64,000 nt of DNA, taken from assembly GCF_014699005.1 (NCBI RefSeq), contig NZ_JACWZY010000001.1, forward strand, positions 558,001-622,000, read 5' to 3'. Under the pieces are notes generated by a model. That model worked only from the letters and a program-made list of their open reading frames with translations. It did no database searches and was not told the origin of the DNA. Shown here piece by piece: positions 27,998 through 36,418 of the stretch. The first letter of the stretch is position 1. The number at the start of each line of letters is the position of its first letter. The stretch comes from Spirosoma profusum. GTDB lineage: Bacteria > Bacteroidota > Bacteroidia > Cytophagales > Spirosomataceae. The position numbers were made by a program, and so were the translations under genes.

Positions 27998-28070
27998 CAA
28001 TAATTTTATTGTCAAAAGTAATGGCAATAGAATTATTGTCAAATTTTTTAACAAAAAATATATTGTCAAA
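27998..28070. repeat. Three direct repeats with exact 27-bp period upstream of the ATPase operon
   Basis: Three 19-base copies start at 27998, 28025 and 28052. Each ends in TATTGTCAAA or ATTGTCAAA, and the first two also contain CAATA-N4-TATTG palindromes. Spacers are 8 unrelated bases. They fill most of the 116-base gap between divergent genes, so they probably form an operator array for the ATPase operon and possibly the GMC gene. Confidence 0.85.
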
Positions 28071-28109
28071 CGGTTTTCTTATATTCACTTTCTAAACCCA
28101 CTAGTCTAC

Positions 28110-29822
28110 ATGAATATCAACGGCGATGCAAAAGCCGCCCTTACCTACGATGCCATTGTAATTGGTTCGGGAATTAGCGGAGGTTGGGCAGCTAAAGAGT
28201 TGTGCGAAAAAGGGTTACGAACGCTCGTGCTGGAACGCGGGCGCGATGTTCGGCATATTACAGATTACCCAACGGCGCAGCTGAACCCCTGGGATTTCCC
28301 CCACCGAAATCGAATGCCCGACGAATTCGATAAAGCCAACCCGATTGCAACCAAATGTTATGCTTTAGATGAGAGCACACAGCAGTTTTTTGTGAAAGAC
28401 GCCGAGCATCCTTATGTACAGGAAAAACCTTTTGATTGGATCCGTGGGTATCAGGTAGGCGGGAAGTCGTTGATTTGGGCGCGTCAGACACAGCGGTGGA
28501 GCAAATTCGATTTTGAAGCCAACGCTCGTGACGGTGCGGCTATCGACTGGCCGATACGTTATGAAGATTTAGCGCCCTGGTATAGCCACGTTGAAAAATT
28601 CGTAGGTATCAGTGGTAATAAAGATGGATTGGAAACGCTGCCTGATGGCGAATTTCTGAAGCCCTGGGAGTTGAACTGCGTCGAGAAACACATCCAGAAG
28701 CGCGTTGCCGAACGGTATAAAGATCGCTACGTTATTGTTGGTCGCTGCGCCCACCTGACTGAGCCTAAGCAAATTCACTTCGATCAGGGGCGGGGGCAGT
28801 GTCAGGCTCGACATTTGTGCTATAGAGGATGCCCGTATGGAGGCTATTTTAGTTCGAACTCTGCTACGTTGCCCTGGGCTGCCAAAACTGGGAAGTTAAC
28901 GCTACGTCCTGATTCAGTAGTTCATTCCATTATTTACGATGACACAAAGGGGAAAGCGACGGGCGTTCGGGTGATTGATGCACACTCGAAGACAATGACG
29001 GAGTATTTTGCCCGAATTATTTTCGTGAATGCTGCCTGTCTGAACACTAATTTGCTGTTGCTCAATTCAACCTCTCGTCGTTTCCCAAAAGGATTAGGTA
29101 ATGACAACGGTTTGCTGGGTCACTACGTAGCATTTCACAATTATCGAGGAAGCATTACGGCTGATTATGAGGGTTTCGAGGATGGGTATTATCACGGTCG
29201 GCGGCCAACTACGGCGTTTATGCCTAATTTTCGGAATGTTCGCAAGCAGGAAATGGATTTCCAGCGGGGGTATATGGTCGCTTTTAGCGCTTCCCGGACA
29301 AACTGGGGTAGGGGAAACGCTCAGGCCGGTTTTGGAGCTGAGTTCAAGGAAAAACTAACCCGACCGGGTGCCTGGAATGTATACATGATGATTCAGGCTG
29401 AGACGGTTCCTCGCTACGAAAACCACGTTCGACTGAGTTCTGACCAGAAAGATGCCTGGGGAATACCTCAACTCGTTACGTCCGTTGACTACACTGACAA
29501 TGACCAGAAAATTTCCAAAGATTTTCTGGAACAGGGAGCCGATATGCTCGAACAATCAGGTTGCGTGCGGATTTCGCCTTATCTCGATAACCGCAATCCC
29601 GGCCTTGATATTCATGAAATGGGTGGAGTACGTATGGGTCGCGACCCGAAAACGTCGTTGCTGAATGCTCATAATCAACTTCATGCAGTAAAAAACGTAT
29701 TCGTTACTGACGGTGCGGCCATGACATCAACCGGTTCTCAGAATCCATCCATTACGTTTATGGCGTTGACAGCGCGGGCTGCTACGTTTGCGGTAAACGA
29801 GTTAAAAAAGAAAAATCTATAA
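28110..29822 (+). CDS. GMC-type FAD oxidoreductase with Fe-S cysteine motif
   Basis: A 570-residue glucose-methanol-choline oxidoreductase. The FAD fold is YDAIVIGSGISGGWAAKEL (13-31) with the family GGKSLIWARQ. C-terminal HEMGGVRMG and TGSQNPSITFMALTARAA carry the catalytic His/Asn. Cysteines 231, 237 and 241 (C-x5-C-x3-C) match the spacing of three 3Fe-4S ligands in FAD glucose dehydrogenase alpha subunits. This suggests a sugar dehydrogenase, perhaps a glycoside 3-dehydrogenase, passing electrons to a membrane carrier. The small gamma subunit that usually accompanies such enzymes is not adjacent. The substrate is inferred. Confidence 0.9.
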   Translation: MNINGDAKAALTYDAIVIGSGISGGWAAKELCEKGLRTLVLERGRDVRHITDYPTAQLNPWDFPHRNRMPDEFDKANPIATKCYALDESTQQFFVKDAEHPYVQEKPFDWIRGYQVGGKSLIWARQTQRWSKFDFEANARDGAAIDWPIRYEDLAPWYSHVEKFVGISGNKDGLETLPDGEFLKPWELNCVEKHIQKRVAERYKDRYVIVGRCAHLTEPKQIHFDQGRGQCQARHLCYRGCPYGGYFSSNSATLPWAAKTGKLTLRPDSVVHSIIYDDTKGKATGVRVIDAHSKTMTEYFARIIFVNAACLNTNLLLLNSTSRRFPKGLGNDNGLLGHYVAFHNYRGSITADYEGFEDGYYHGRRPTTAFMPNFRNVRKQEMDFQRGYMVAFSASRTNWGRGNAQAGFGAEFKEKLTRPGAWNVYMMIQAETVPRYENHVRLSSDQKDAWGIPQLVTSVDYTDNDQKISKDFLEQGADMLEQSGCVRISPYLDNRNPGLDIHEMGGVRMGRDPKTSLLNAHNQLHAVKNVFVTDGAAMTSTGSQNPSITFMALTARAATFAVNELKKKNL

Positions 29823-29823
29823 C

Positions 29824-30288
29824 GTGACCGATACGTATCAAGAAACGAAAATTGCGCTTTTGGGCTTATGTGAAGCTTATGTCCAGCAACGTATCGATAC
29901 CGCGCGAATTGCTATGGAAGCAGCTCAGGAAGCCGCTAATTCAGAATCCAAAAGTAGTGCTGGCGACAAATATGAGACGGGACGAGCGATGGCGCAACTC
30001 GAACGCGACCGCCACGCCCAACTGCTGGCCGAGGCCTTAAAACTACAGCAGGACGTAAACCGACTCATTGTAGAGAAACATTACGAAACGGTGCAGCCCG
30101 GAAGTTTAGTGATAACCAATCGCGGTACGTTTTTTATCAGCATCAGCGCTGGGAAAATGCTGCTGGCGGGAAAGGATTACTTCGCCGTTTCACCCGCATC
30201 GCCGATTGCTACGTCGTTATCAGGTAAAAAAATGGGTGATACCGTTACGTTTAACAAACTAACGTATCAGATTCAGGCCGTGAATTAA
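29824..30288 (+). CDS. GreA/GreB-like C-terminal domain protein
   Basis: A 154-residue cytoplasmic protein with GTG start at 29824, one base after the GMC stop codon, so co-transcribed. The N-terminal half is a charged helix (about 5-85, ARIAMEAAQEAA, RDRHAQLLAEALKLQQDVNRL) resembling the GreA coiled coil. The C-terminal half (SLVITNRGTFFISISAG, SPIATSLSGKKMGDTVTFN, YQIQAV) resembles the FKBP-like GreA domain. Relatives are often annotated as 3-oxoacyl-ACP synthase in Bacteroidota databases, which has no support in this sequence. It may bind RNA polymerase. Its 3' end overlaps the convergent amidohydrolase gene by 4 bases. Confidence 0.72.
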   Translation: MTDTYQETKIALLGLCEAYVQQRIDTARIAMEAAQEAANSESKSSAGDKYETGRAMAQLERDRHAQLLAEALKLQQDVNRLIVEKHYETVQPGSLVITNRGTFFISISAGKMLLAGKDYFAVSPASPIATSLSGKKMGDTVTFNKLTYQIQAVN

Positions 30289-31916
30289 AACACCCGCTCA
30301 CCACCAATCCAGGTCTGTTTTACACTGGTCTGACGTAACTGTTCGTTAGGAGCGGTCATAATGTCGCGGTCGAGAACTACAAAATCGGCTTGTTTGCCGG
30401 GTGCGATGCAGCCGCGCAGATGGTCTTCGAAACAGGCGTAAGCAGCCCAGCGAGTCATGGCTAGTAGGGCTGATTTACGGTCGATGGAGTTTTCAATCTG
30501 GTAGCCGCCAGCCGGATAATTTTTTGCATCCTGCCGGGCTACGGCTGCGTGAAAACCAAAAATAGGGTTAACAGCTTCGACCGGGAAATCGCTGCCGAAC
30601 GCAATCAGGCCATTTTGTTTCATCAAATCATTAAAGGCGTAAGCTCCTTTCACGCGCTCAGGCCCCAGCCGGTCGCCCGCCCAGTACATATCCGACGTAG
30701 CGTGGGTAGGTTGAACTGAAGGAATGATCGAAAATTGACCAAATTTTCTAACGTCTTCAGGCGATACCACTTGCGCGTGTTCAATACGCCACCGACGATC
30801 GTTTTTCTCCTTAAGCAGTTTGCCGTATAAATCGAGCATCAGATGATTGGCCGAATCGCCGATGCAGTGCGTATTTGCCTGAAATTTAGATTTAATGAGA
30901 AGCGTAGTGATACGTTCCAATTCGGAAGGGCTTAGCAGCAGAAACCCACCCGTTTCGGTACGATCACTGTAGGGCTGGCGTAAGCAGGCTCCACGCGAAC
31001 CAAGCGCTCCATCGGCATAAAGTTTGAACGAACGTACCGTGAGCCGGTCTGTCTGGAAGGGGCCGCGTTGAAGGAAGTAATTCAAATTTGGTTCGCCCAG
31101 GCTAATCATAGCGTAATCCCGAATTTTGAGCTTTCCGGTACGTTGCAGGCTATCAATCAGGTTGATTTCGTCCGGGTTTATTCCTGCGTCAGATACAGTT
31201 GTCAAACCCAAAGCAACGCAGGCTTTCTGCGCATTAAGAAACATTCGAGCTTTGTCGGCAACATCGGGGCGGGGAATCACTCGTCTTATGAATTGCATCG
31301 CATTATCAACCAAAACTCCCGTTGGCTGGTTGTTTTGTAATACAACTTCGCCACCTGGTGTCTTTGACCCTTCCGTTACGTTGGCCATCTTGAGGGCTTT
31401 TGAATTGACAAGCAATGCATGCCCATCAACACGTATCAACGCCACTGGAACATGCGGGAAAGCAGCATCCAGTTTTTCTTTTGTCGGAAAGGCTTTCTCG
31501 GGCCAGTCATTCTGGTCCCAACCTCGACCCATGAGCCAGGAAACATTGGGATGAGCCTGATAAAACGTTTTTAGTCGTTCGATGACTTCATCATACGACT
31601 CCGCACCCACCAGATCGGCCTGATCAAGCACTTGCCCAAGCCCCAGAAAATGAGAATGAGGGTCATAAAAACCGGGGTAAACAGGCAGGCCACCGAGATC
31701 GGCTTGGGTAACCGCTTCATATTCGTCGGCGAGCGCCTTGGCTGTGCCGACCGCCAGAAATTTTCCGTCTTTAACAACGAACGCGTCGGCCATCGAAAAA
31801 CTCGAATCGGCCGTGTAGATACGGGCGTTCGTGACGAGTAAATCCGCCTTTTTTTTGAAGGAACAACTGGAAATAAGCAGCGAAAGAGTAGAAAGCAGCA
31901 GGAAAATACGTTTCAT
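30285..31916 (-). CDS. Amidohydrolase, YtcJ-like, predicted lipoprotein
   Basis: A 543-residue metal-dependent hydrolase (Amidohydrolase_3 family). The ATG at 31916 gives a lipoprotein signal MKRIFLLLSTLSLLISSC with Cys18 as lipid site, so the enzyme probably sits in the periplasm or outer membrane. Metal-binding His87 and His89 are in GFYDPHSHF. The IEHAQVV and GSDFPVEAVNP segments supply further ligands, and RGCIAPGKQADFVVLDRD is the family C-terminus. YtcJ-like enzymes act on amides or formamides; the substrate is not predictable. Convergent 4-base overlap with the GreA-like gene. Confidence 0.92.
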   Translation of the reverse strand: MKRIFLLLSTLSLLISSCSFKKKADLLVTNARIYTADSSFSMADAFVVKDGKFLAVGTAKALADEYEAVTQADLGGLPVYPGFYDPHSHFLGLGQVLDQADLVGAESYDEVIERLKTFYQAHPNVSWLMGRGWDQNDWPEKAFPTKEKLDAAFPHVPVALIRVDGHALLVNSKALKMANVTEGSKTPGGEVVLQNNQPTGVLVDNAMQFIRRVIPRPDVADKARMFLNAQKACVALGLTTVSDAGINPDEINLIDSLQRTGKLKIRDYAMISLGEPNLNYFLQRGPFQTDRLTVRSFKLYADGALGSRGACLRQPYSDRTETGGFLLLSPSELERITTLLIKSKFQANTHCIGDSANHLMLDLYGKLLKEKNDRRWRIEHAQVVSPEDVRKFGQFSIIPSVQPTHATSDMYWAGDRLGPERVKGAYAFNDLMKQNGLIAFGSDFPVEAVNPIFGFHAAVARQDAKNYPAGGYQIENSIDRKSALLAMTRWAAYACFEDHLRGCIAPGKQADFVVLDRDIMTAPNEQLRQTSVKQTWIGGERVF

Positions 31917-31986
31917 GGTGTTTGGGAACAAAGGCTGCAAGATAAACGAAAGGCCGATAAACTGACGGGCCAATCGCAGATTCCCT

Positions 31987-31994
31987 TACTTTTG
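31987..31994 (+). promoter_or_regulatory. Candidate -7 box for the tolC-like gene
   Basis: TACTTTTG fits TAnnTTTG exactly and lies 28 bases before the ATG at 32023. No clear -33 element is seen. Confidence 0.45.
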
Positions 31995-32022
31995 TTGTAT
32001 TGTTTTTGCTAACATTAATTCA

Positions 32023-33411
32023 ATGAAACTCAGCCACTGGCTTTTTTTTGCTTGCCTCCCTCTTTCGGTCTCTGCTCAACAAACACCAAACGCCATCCAA
32101 CGTGCTCAGCAACGGAGTTTTACCGTGGCTACGATTCCACAACCGGGCGAAGTACTTACTTTGCAACAGGCTGTACAACAGGCAATTGACAAAGATTATC
32201 AGATACGTATCAATCGCTCGCAGGAAGAAATTGCCCGAAACAATTACACAAAAGGCAATGCTGGCTATTTGCCTGTACTGACCGGCAACGCGAACTCGAA
32301 CGGAAGTCTGCAAAGTTTTCGGCAAACTACGATTGGTAACCTTCAGCCCGAACGTATTGGCTCTGGCGTTTTCAACCGGGCCTCCAACGTGGGTATAAAC
32401 CTGAATTATACTGTTTTTAATGGCTATGCCCGCCGAACTTTTTATACACAGCTCAAACAGTTGCTTCAGATAAGTACGGTTAATACCCGAGCCAATGTTG
32501 AGGCTACCGTTGCCAATATCGCCACCGGTTATTATAACGTAGTACGGCATCTCCAGCGGCTGATTGCCTTTACGCAGGCACTTGATATTTCGCGGGAACG
32601 GCTCGAACTGGCCCGGGCCAATTATGAAGTAGGAACACGCTCGAAAGTTGATTTCCTGAGCGCTCAGGTCGATTATAACACCGACAGTGCGGCCTTACTT
32701 TCGCAGGAGCAGGCGTTACGTAACGCCAAAATCATTCTGAACACACTGCTGATACGTGACCCGCAAACTGAATTCGCCATTCGTGACACCATTATTGCCC
32801 GGACAGATTTGCAGTTAGAGGCTTTGCAACAATCGCTGTCAACCAATAATCCACAATTGGCGGCTGCCATATTGAATCGAAGCGTTTCCGACCTGAACGT
32901 TGAAATCGCAAAGGCTCAGCAATTACCACTCGTTACGGCCCAGACGGGATATAACTATCAATTTATTGACAACCAGGGTGGCTTTGGTGTTGCTACCGGA
33001 CGTACCAGTGCAGTAACCTACAACGTAGTAGCGTCTATACCGATTTTTAACGGGTATAACCTGAAGCGTCAGATTCAGAATGCCCGGGTTAACACCATTA
33101 TTGCGCAAGATCAGATAGACACCCAGAAATTACAGTTGCAGTCGGCTGTAGCTCAAACATATCATAATTATCAGAATAGCCTGAAACTGCTTAATCTGGA
33201 AGTTCAGAATAATCAACTGGCCAACCAGAACGTCGATATTGCATATGACCGGTACCGAATTGGTAACTCTACGTTCGTGGAATTTCGAAACGTACAACGT
33301 ACCGCTATCGATGGTCAAACGCGTCTGATTGAAGCAGAATACAATGCAAAAGCCGCTGAAATAGAACTACTTCGGCTCAGTAGTACGATCTCCCAGGAAT
33401 TAGGTTTGTAA
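32023..33411 (+). CDS. TolC family outer membrane efflux protein
   Basis: A 462-residue outer membrane channel protein. It has signal peptide LFFACLPLSVSAQ, then two OEP repeats with long helices: LTLQQAVQQAIDKDYQIRINRSQEEIARNNY near 47-75, LELARANYEVGTRSKVDFLSAQVDYN near 195-220, and the second-repeat counterpart VDIAYDRYRIGNSTFVEFRNVQ near 408-430. It would form the trimeric exit duct of a tripartite pump or type I exporter. No membrane fusion or RND/ABC gene is adjacent, so the partner pump is elsewhere. A hairpin with a TACGT-containing loop follows at 33429-33459. Confidence 0.95.
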   Translation: MKLSHWLFFACLPLSVSAQQTPNAIQRAQQRSFTVATIPQPGEVLTLQQAVQQAIDKDYQIRINRSQEEIARNNYTKGNAGYLPVLTGNANSNGSLQSFRQTTIGNLQPERIGSGVFNRASNVGINLNYTVFNGYARRTFYTQLKQLLQISTVNTRANVEATVANIATGYYNVVRHLQRLIAFTQALDISRERLELARANYEVGTRSKVDFLSAQVDYNTDSAALLSQEQALRNAKIILNTLLIRDPQTEFAIRDTIIARTDLQLEALQQSLSTNNPQLAAAILNRSVSDLNVEIAKAQQLPLVTAQTGYNYQFIDNQGGFGVATGRTSAVTYNVVASIPIFNGYNLKRQIQNARVNTIIAQDQIDTQKLQLQSAVAQTYHNYQNSLKLLNLEVQNNQLANQNVDIAYDRYRIGNSTFVEFRNVQRTAIDGQTRLIEAEYNAKAAEIELLRLSSTISQELGL

Positions 33412-33428
33412 AACACTTGGTGGTTGTC

Positions 33429-33459
33429 TGAGTTATTGATGATACGTATCAATAACTCA
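33429..33459. repeat. Perfect 12-bp hairpin with TACGT loop
   Basis: TGAGTTATTGAT (33429-33440) and ATCAATAACTCA (33448-33459) are exact complements around loop GATACGT. No T tract follows, and the next ATG is only 7 bases away (33466), so it may control that gene's translation rather than terminate tolC. Confidence 0.75.
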
Positions 33460-33465
33460 ACAGCT

Positions 33466-33672
33466 ATGCCCTGGTCGAAAAAAGAATATCCAAACTCATT
33501 GAAGAATTTCATGGCTCCCGTTCGAAACAAAGCCATCGAAATCGCGAATGCGCTGCTCACGGAAGGCGCTCCCGAAGATCGGGCGATTGCCATTGCTACG
33601 TCAAAAGCCGAGGAATGGGCAGAAAACCGGAGCATGAAGATTCGGAAAGACAGTGCGCCAGAGCGGAAATAA
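33466..33672 (+). CDS. Small YdaT-like conserved protein
   Basis: A 68-residue soluble protein. PWSKKEYPNSLKN, then APVRNKAIEIANALLTEG and RAIAIATSKAEEWAEN, match a small conserved family that includes Bacillus YdaT. The function is unknown. The ATG at 33466 begins the conserved part; upstream in-frame codons fall in a hairpin and are probably leader. It sits 54 bases after tolC and 103 before the DUF421 gene. Confidence 0.75.
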   Translation: MPWSKKEYPNSLKNFMAPVRNKAIEIANALLTEGAPEDRAIAIATSKAEEWAENRSMKIRKDSAPERK

Positions 33673-33775
33673 ACTGGCTTTTGTCACGCTTTACACTCAA
33701 ACAAATCATCTCCTTTTGCCGCCAGAAACCTTGCAGCCGTGGAGTACTACGTAAAATCTATCCTGAATTAGTATC

Positions 33776-34465
33776 ATGAAAGAACCGGTCAAACCTTTCG
33801 ACTGGGAGCGAATGTTGCTCGACGATTTTCCCTGGTTATATCTGGGCGAGGTCGCTCTTCGGACGCTCTGCATGTTTCTGATTCTGTTGATCGCCCTTAA
33901 AGTTTCTGGGAAGCGTCAGATTAAGCAACTATCTGTATTTGAGCTTGTTTTGGTAATTGGTTTGGGGTCGGCTGCGGGTGACCCTATGTTTTATCATGAC
34001 GTACCGATGGCATCTGCCATCGTGGTGTTTGTTGTGATGATGATTTGCTATAAACTAGTTACACTACTATCCGACAAAAATCGCCGAGTGCGGGAAACAT
34101 TGGAAGGCAAGCCTGTCTACGTCATTGAAAATGGCTGTATTCTGATTAATAATTTCAAAGACGAAGACCTAACGCAGGACGAATTGTTTATCGAGCTGCG
34201 TCTGGCTGGAATTCGGCAACTGGGCGAAGTAGAATACGCTATTCGTGAACCTACCGGTGAGGTCAGCATATTTCAATTTGATGGTCCCGGCAAACGATCT
34301 GGACTACCCATTTTACCAAATGATCTGAAAAAGGCTGTTGAAACCATTAGTGAACCGGGTGTTTATGGATGTTGCTTGTGCGGTAACGTACAAACGTTCG
34401 GCCTCGACAGTCATCCCGTATGCGTTAACTGCGAGAATGACCGTTGGGTGAAAGCCACGCAGTAA
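33776..34465 (+). CDS. DUF421/YetF-like membrane protein with C-terminal CxxC pairs
   Basis: A 229-residue inner membrane protein. Three hydrophobic segments lie near 20-42, 50-68 and 76-94, followed by the DUF421 soluble domain (GKPVYVIENGCILINNFKDEDLT, ELFIELRLAGI, VEYAIREPTGEVSIFQF). The family is related to YetF/YcaP, of unclear role. The C-terminus has a Cys199-x2-Cys202 pair and a Cys216-x2-Cys219 pair, which looks like a small zinc ribbon added to the normal DUF421 architecture. It is convergent with topoisomerase IB, 4 bases apart. Confidence 0.88.
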   Translation: MKEPVKPFDWERMLLDDFPWLYLGEVALRTLCMFLILLIALKVSGKRQIKQLSVFELVLVIGLGSAAGDPMFYHDVPMASAIVVFVVMMICYKLVTLLSDKNRRVRETLEGKPVYVIENGCILINNFKDEDLTQDELFIELRLAGIRQLGEVEYAIREPTGEVSIFQFDGPGKRSGLPILPNDLKKAVETISEPGVYGCCLCGNVQTFGLDSHPVCVNCENDRWVKATQ

Positions 34466-34469
34466 AGCA

Positions 34470-35558
34470 CTACGTTGCCTGAACCGGTTTTTTTACAACC
34501 TTTTTAACGTGATCTTTTAGAAACGTCAGCAGTAATTTCTCCACGCCGTCGAGACCGTGCGGGCTGGTTTTGCGGAACCGGCTGCTACGTTGGATATACG
34601 GATTCAAATCCTGACATTCGTAAGCTTCCAGAATCTGTGGGTGAACGTAGTGTTTTCGGCAAACGGTACGTGTATTTCCTAATTTGCTGGCTACTTCATC
34701 GAGCACGGTATTCACGTTTTTCTTCAGTTCTTTTTCACTTTCGCAGGGTTCCAACTCAACCAGGAGACGTAGCGCGTTGACTGTGCCGGCCCAGGTGCGA
34801 AAATCTTTAGCCGAAAAATCGTCGCCCATTGTTTCCCGCAAATAATCATTGACCATGCCCGAATCGATTGGATGACGGTTTCCAGCCTCGTCGATGTATT
34901 GAAACAATTCTTTACCGGGAATATCGCGGCAGGCTTTAACCAGTTTGGCCAGTCTGCGGTCTTGGAGCGCGATGTCGTGGTAAATTCCTTTCTTACCCTT
35001 AAAACTAAACCGAAGCTCTGTGCCGTTCAGGTGCACATGGCGGTTTTTCAGCGTTGTTAAACCATATGAACCATAATCTTTTTCGTAGGCCGCATTACCA
35101 ATTCGAATCAGCGTCTGCTCCATCACACTTAGCGCAATGGCAATGACCTTCTCGCGTGATAAAGATTTCTGGTTTAGGTCTTTATGAATTCGCTCTCGAA
35201 GTTGTGGTAGCGCTTTTCCAAAAGCAGCCATCCGAAAGAATTTAGTTTCGCTTCGAATGGCGTTCCATTTGGGATGATAGCGATACTGCTTTCGGTGGCG
35301 GTCGTCAATCCCCGTTGCCTGTAAATGGCTATTATGCTTAGGACTTATCCATACATTTTGCCAGGCAGGAGGGAGGGCAAGGCTACGAATCCGGGCTAAT
35401 ATTTCGTCGTCGTGAACTTTGTTTCCCTTGGTGTCGAGGTATGAAAACGTATCGCCGTTACGTTGCCGACGAATACCAGGCATGGTATCATTGCTGTAGA
35501 CCAGTCGGGCGGCCCGCGCCGTCTCAACCGGGTCGTGTGCTAATTCCAGTAAATTCAC
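34470..35558 (-). CDS. DNA topoisomerase IB (poxvirus-type)
   Basis: A 362-residue type IB topoisomerase that relaxes supercoils through a 3'-phosphotyrosine intermediate. The N-terminal DNA-binding part has IRRQRNGDTFSYLD and ALPPAWQNVWISP. The catalytic domain has IRIGNAAYEKDYGSYGLTTL (first Arg region), the RTWAGTVNALRLL helix with the second Arg, and CRKHYVHPQILEAY with the nucleophile Tyr304. Such short enzymes are common in soil and plant-associated bacteria including Spirosoma-like genomes. It is transcribed alone. Confidence 0.95.
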   Translation of the reverse strand: MNLLELAHDPVETARAARLVYSNDTMPGIRRQRNGDTFSYLDTKGNKVHDDEILARIRSLALPPAWQNVWISPKHNSHLQATGIDDRHRKQYRYHPKWNAIRSETKFFRMAAFGKALPQLRERIHKDLNQKSLSREKVIAIALSVMEQTLIRIGNAAYEKDYGSYGLTTLKNRHVHLNGTELRFSFKGKKGIYHDIALQDRRLAKLVKACRDIPGKELFQYIDEAGNRHPIDSGMVNDYLRETMGDDFSAKDFRTWAGTVNALRLLVELEPCESEKELKKNVNTVLDEVASKLGNTRTVCRKHYVHPQILEAYECQDLNPYIQRSSRFRKTSPHGLDGVEKLLLTFLKDHVKKVVKKPVQAT

Positions 35559-35665
35559 AGTCGTTGAGTCTCAAAAAATTAATGCAGGAGGATAACCACC
35601 TGAGCAGGGAATTGGTTAGGCGTTACGTGAAATTTCTAGTGAAGGTATTGCTACGTATTGGCAAG

Positions 35666-36256
35666 CTACCGAATTCCGGCCCGCCATTGGGCCGCTTTGC
35701 CAAAGAACCACAGCGTTAACGTAGTGGCATAATGATAAAAATCGGTGGGGTGGATTACACTTCTGAAAGCGTCAGCTTTAGTGGCCAGGCCCATTGCCAT
35801 AGCCGCCATAACAACCCATAAACCTCGTTTGTTACGTTGCAGCAGCGCAAACACAGCCAGCAGCATCAGTACCAGAATTCCCATCGATGGCACAATTGGT
35901 GTAAAAACGCGTGCGTCGGGCAGCAAAAGACTGATAAATAGGAAAAGACCAAACAGGATCGTTGCAATAAACGTCAGCAATGATAGCGTGCGCTGATTGA
36001 GCAGCGCGTACACTGCCGTTACTACACAAACTACTCCCAACGTATCAGATAATACAATCATGGAGTGATGAAGTGTTTCAAGCGACTCATTCCCCGCAAA
36101 AAGTAGCACACTAATGATAGCGGCCAGAGAGGTTGTCAGCAAAAAAAAGCCCCACAGCAACCGGTTAAATAGGGAAATGCGACCGAAAAAGTGCCAAAAC
36201 ACGCCAAAGCCTGCTCCAGCCAAAATGGAGCCGGAAAGGATGTGTGAAAAAATCAT
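35666..36256 (-). CDS. Hypothetical multi-pass membrane protein
   Basis: A predicted 196-residue integral membrane protein with about six hydrophobic segments (for example ISVLLFAG, FGLFLFISLLLP, MGILVLMLLAVFALL, GLWVVMAAMAMGLA). The ATG at 36256 (MIFSHILSGS) is preferred to an in-frame TTG 12 codons upstream. Conserved-looking polar positions include SHILSGSILAG, LHHSMIVLSD and the C-terminal HPTDFYHYA, with histidines that could bind metal or lipid. I do not recognise the family. It is divergent from sucD. Confidence 0.7.
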   Translation of the reverse strand: MIFSHILSGSILAGAGFGVFWHFFGRISLFNRLLWGFFLLTTSLAAIISVLLFAGNESLETLHHSMIVLSDTLGVVCVVTAVYALLNQRTLSLLTFIATILFGLFLFISLLLPDARVFTPIVPSMGILVLMLLAVFALLQRNKRGLWVVMAAMAMGLATKADAFRSVIHPTDFYHYATTLTLWFFGKAAQWRAGIR

Positions 36257-36351
36257 CACGTAATTTACGAAGTTTCGGCTACTTTTGCCCAACTTTTTAC
36301 AAGACGTAAATCGGTTCGGTAAACGAAAAGACAGTAGCTTTTCAGAAAGGC

Positions 36352-36359
36352 TAATTTTG
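36352..36359 (+). promoter_or_regulatory. Candidate -7 box for sucD
   Basis: TAATTTTG fits TAnnTTTG and lies 60 bases upstream of the sucD start. The -33 region is weak. Confidence 0.4.
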
Positions 36360-36418
36360 TTTACCGTTTAGTTTTTTCTCATTAAAAAACCGTATCGCCA
36401 ACGATTTCAAAAACCGTC

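Noticed and set aside
27998-28070. Possible CRISPR array (regular repeats)
   Set aside because: Only three short imperfect repeats with 8-base spacers; spacers are far too short and no cas genes are present. It fits an operator array better.
34600-34625. tRNA T-arm-like string (GGATTCAAATCC)
   Set aside because: It lies inside the topoisomerase IB coding region and no cloverleaf can be drawn around it.
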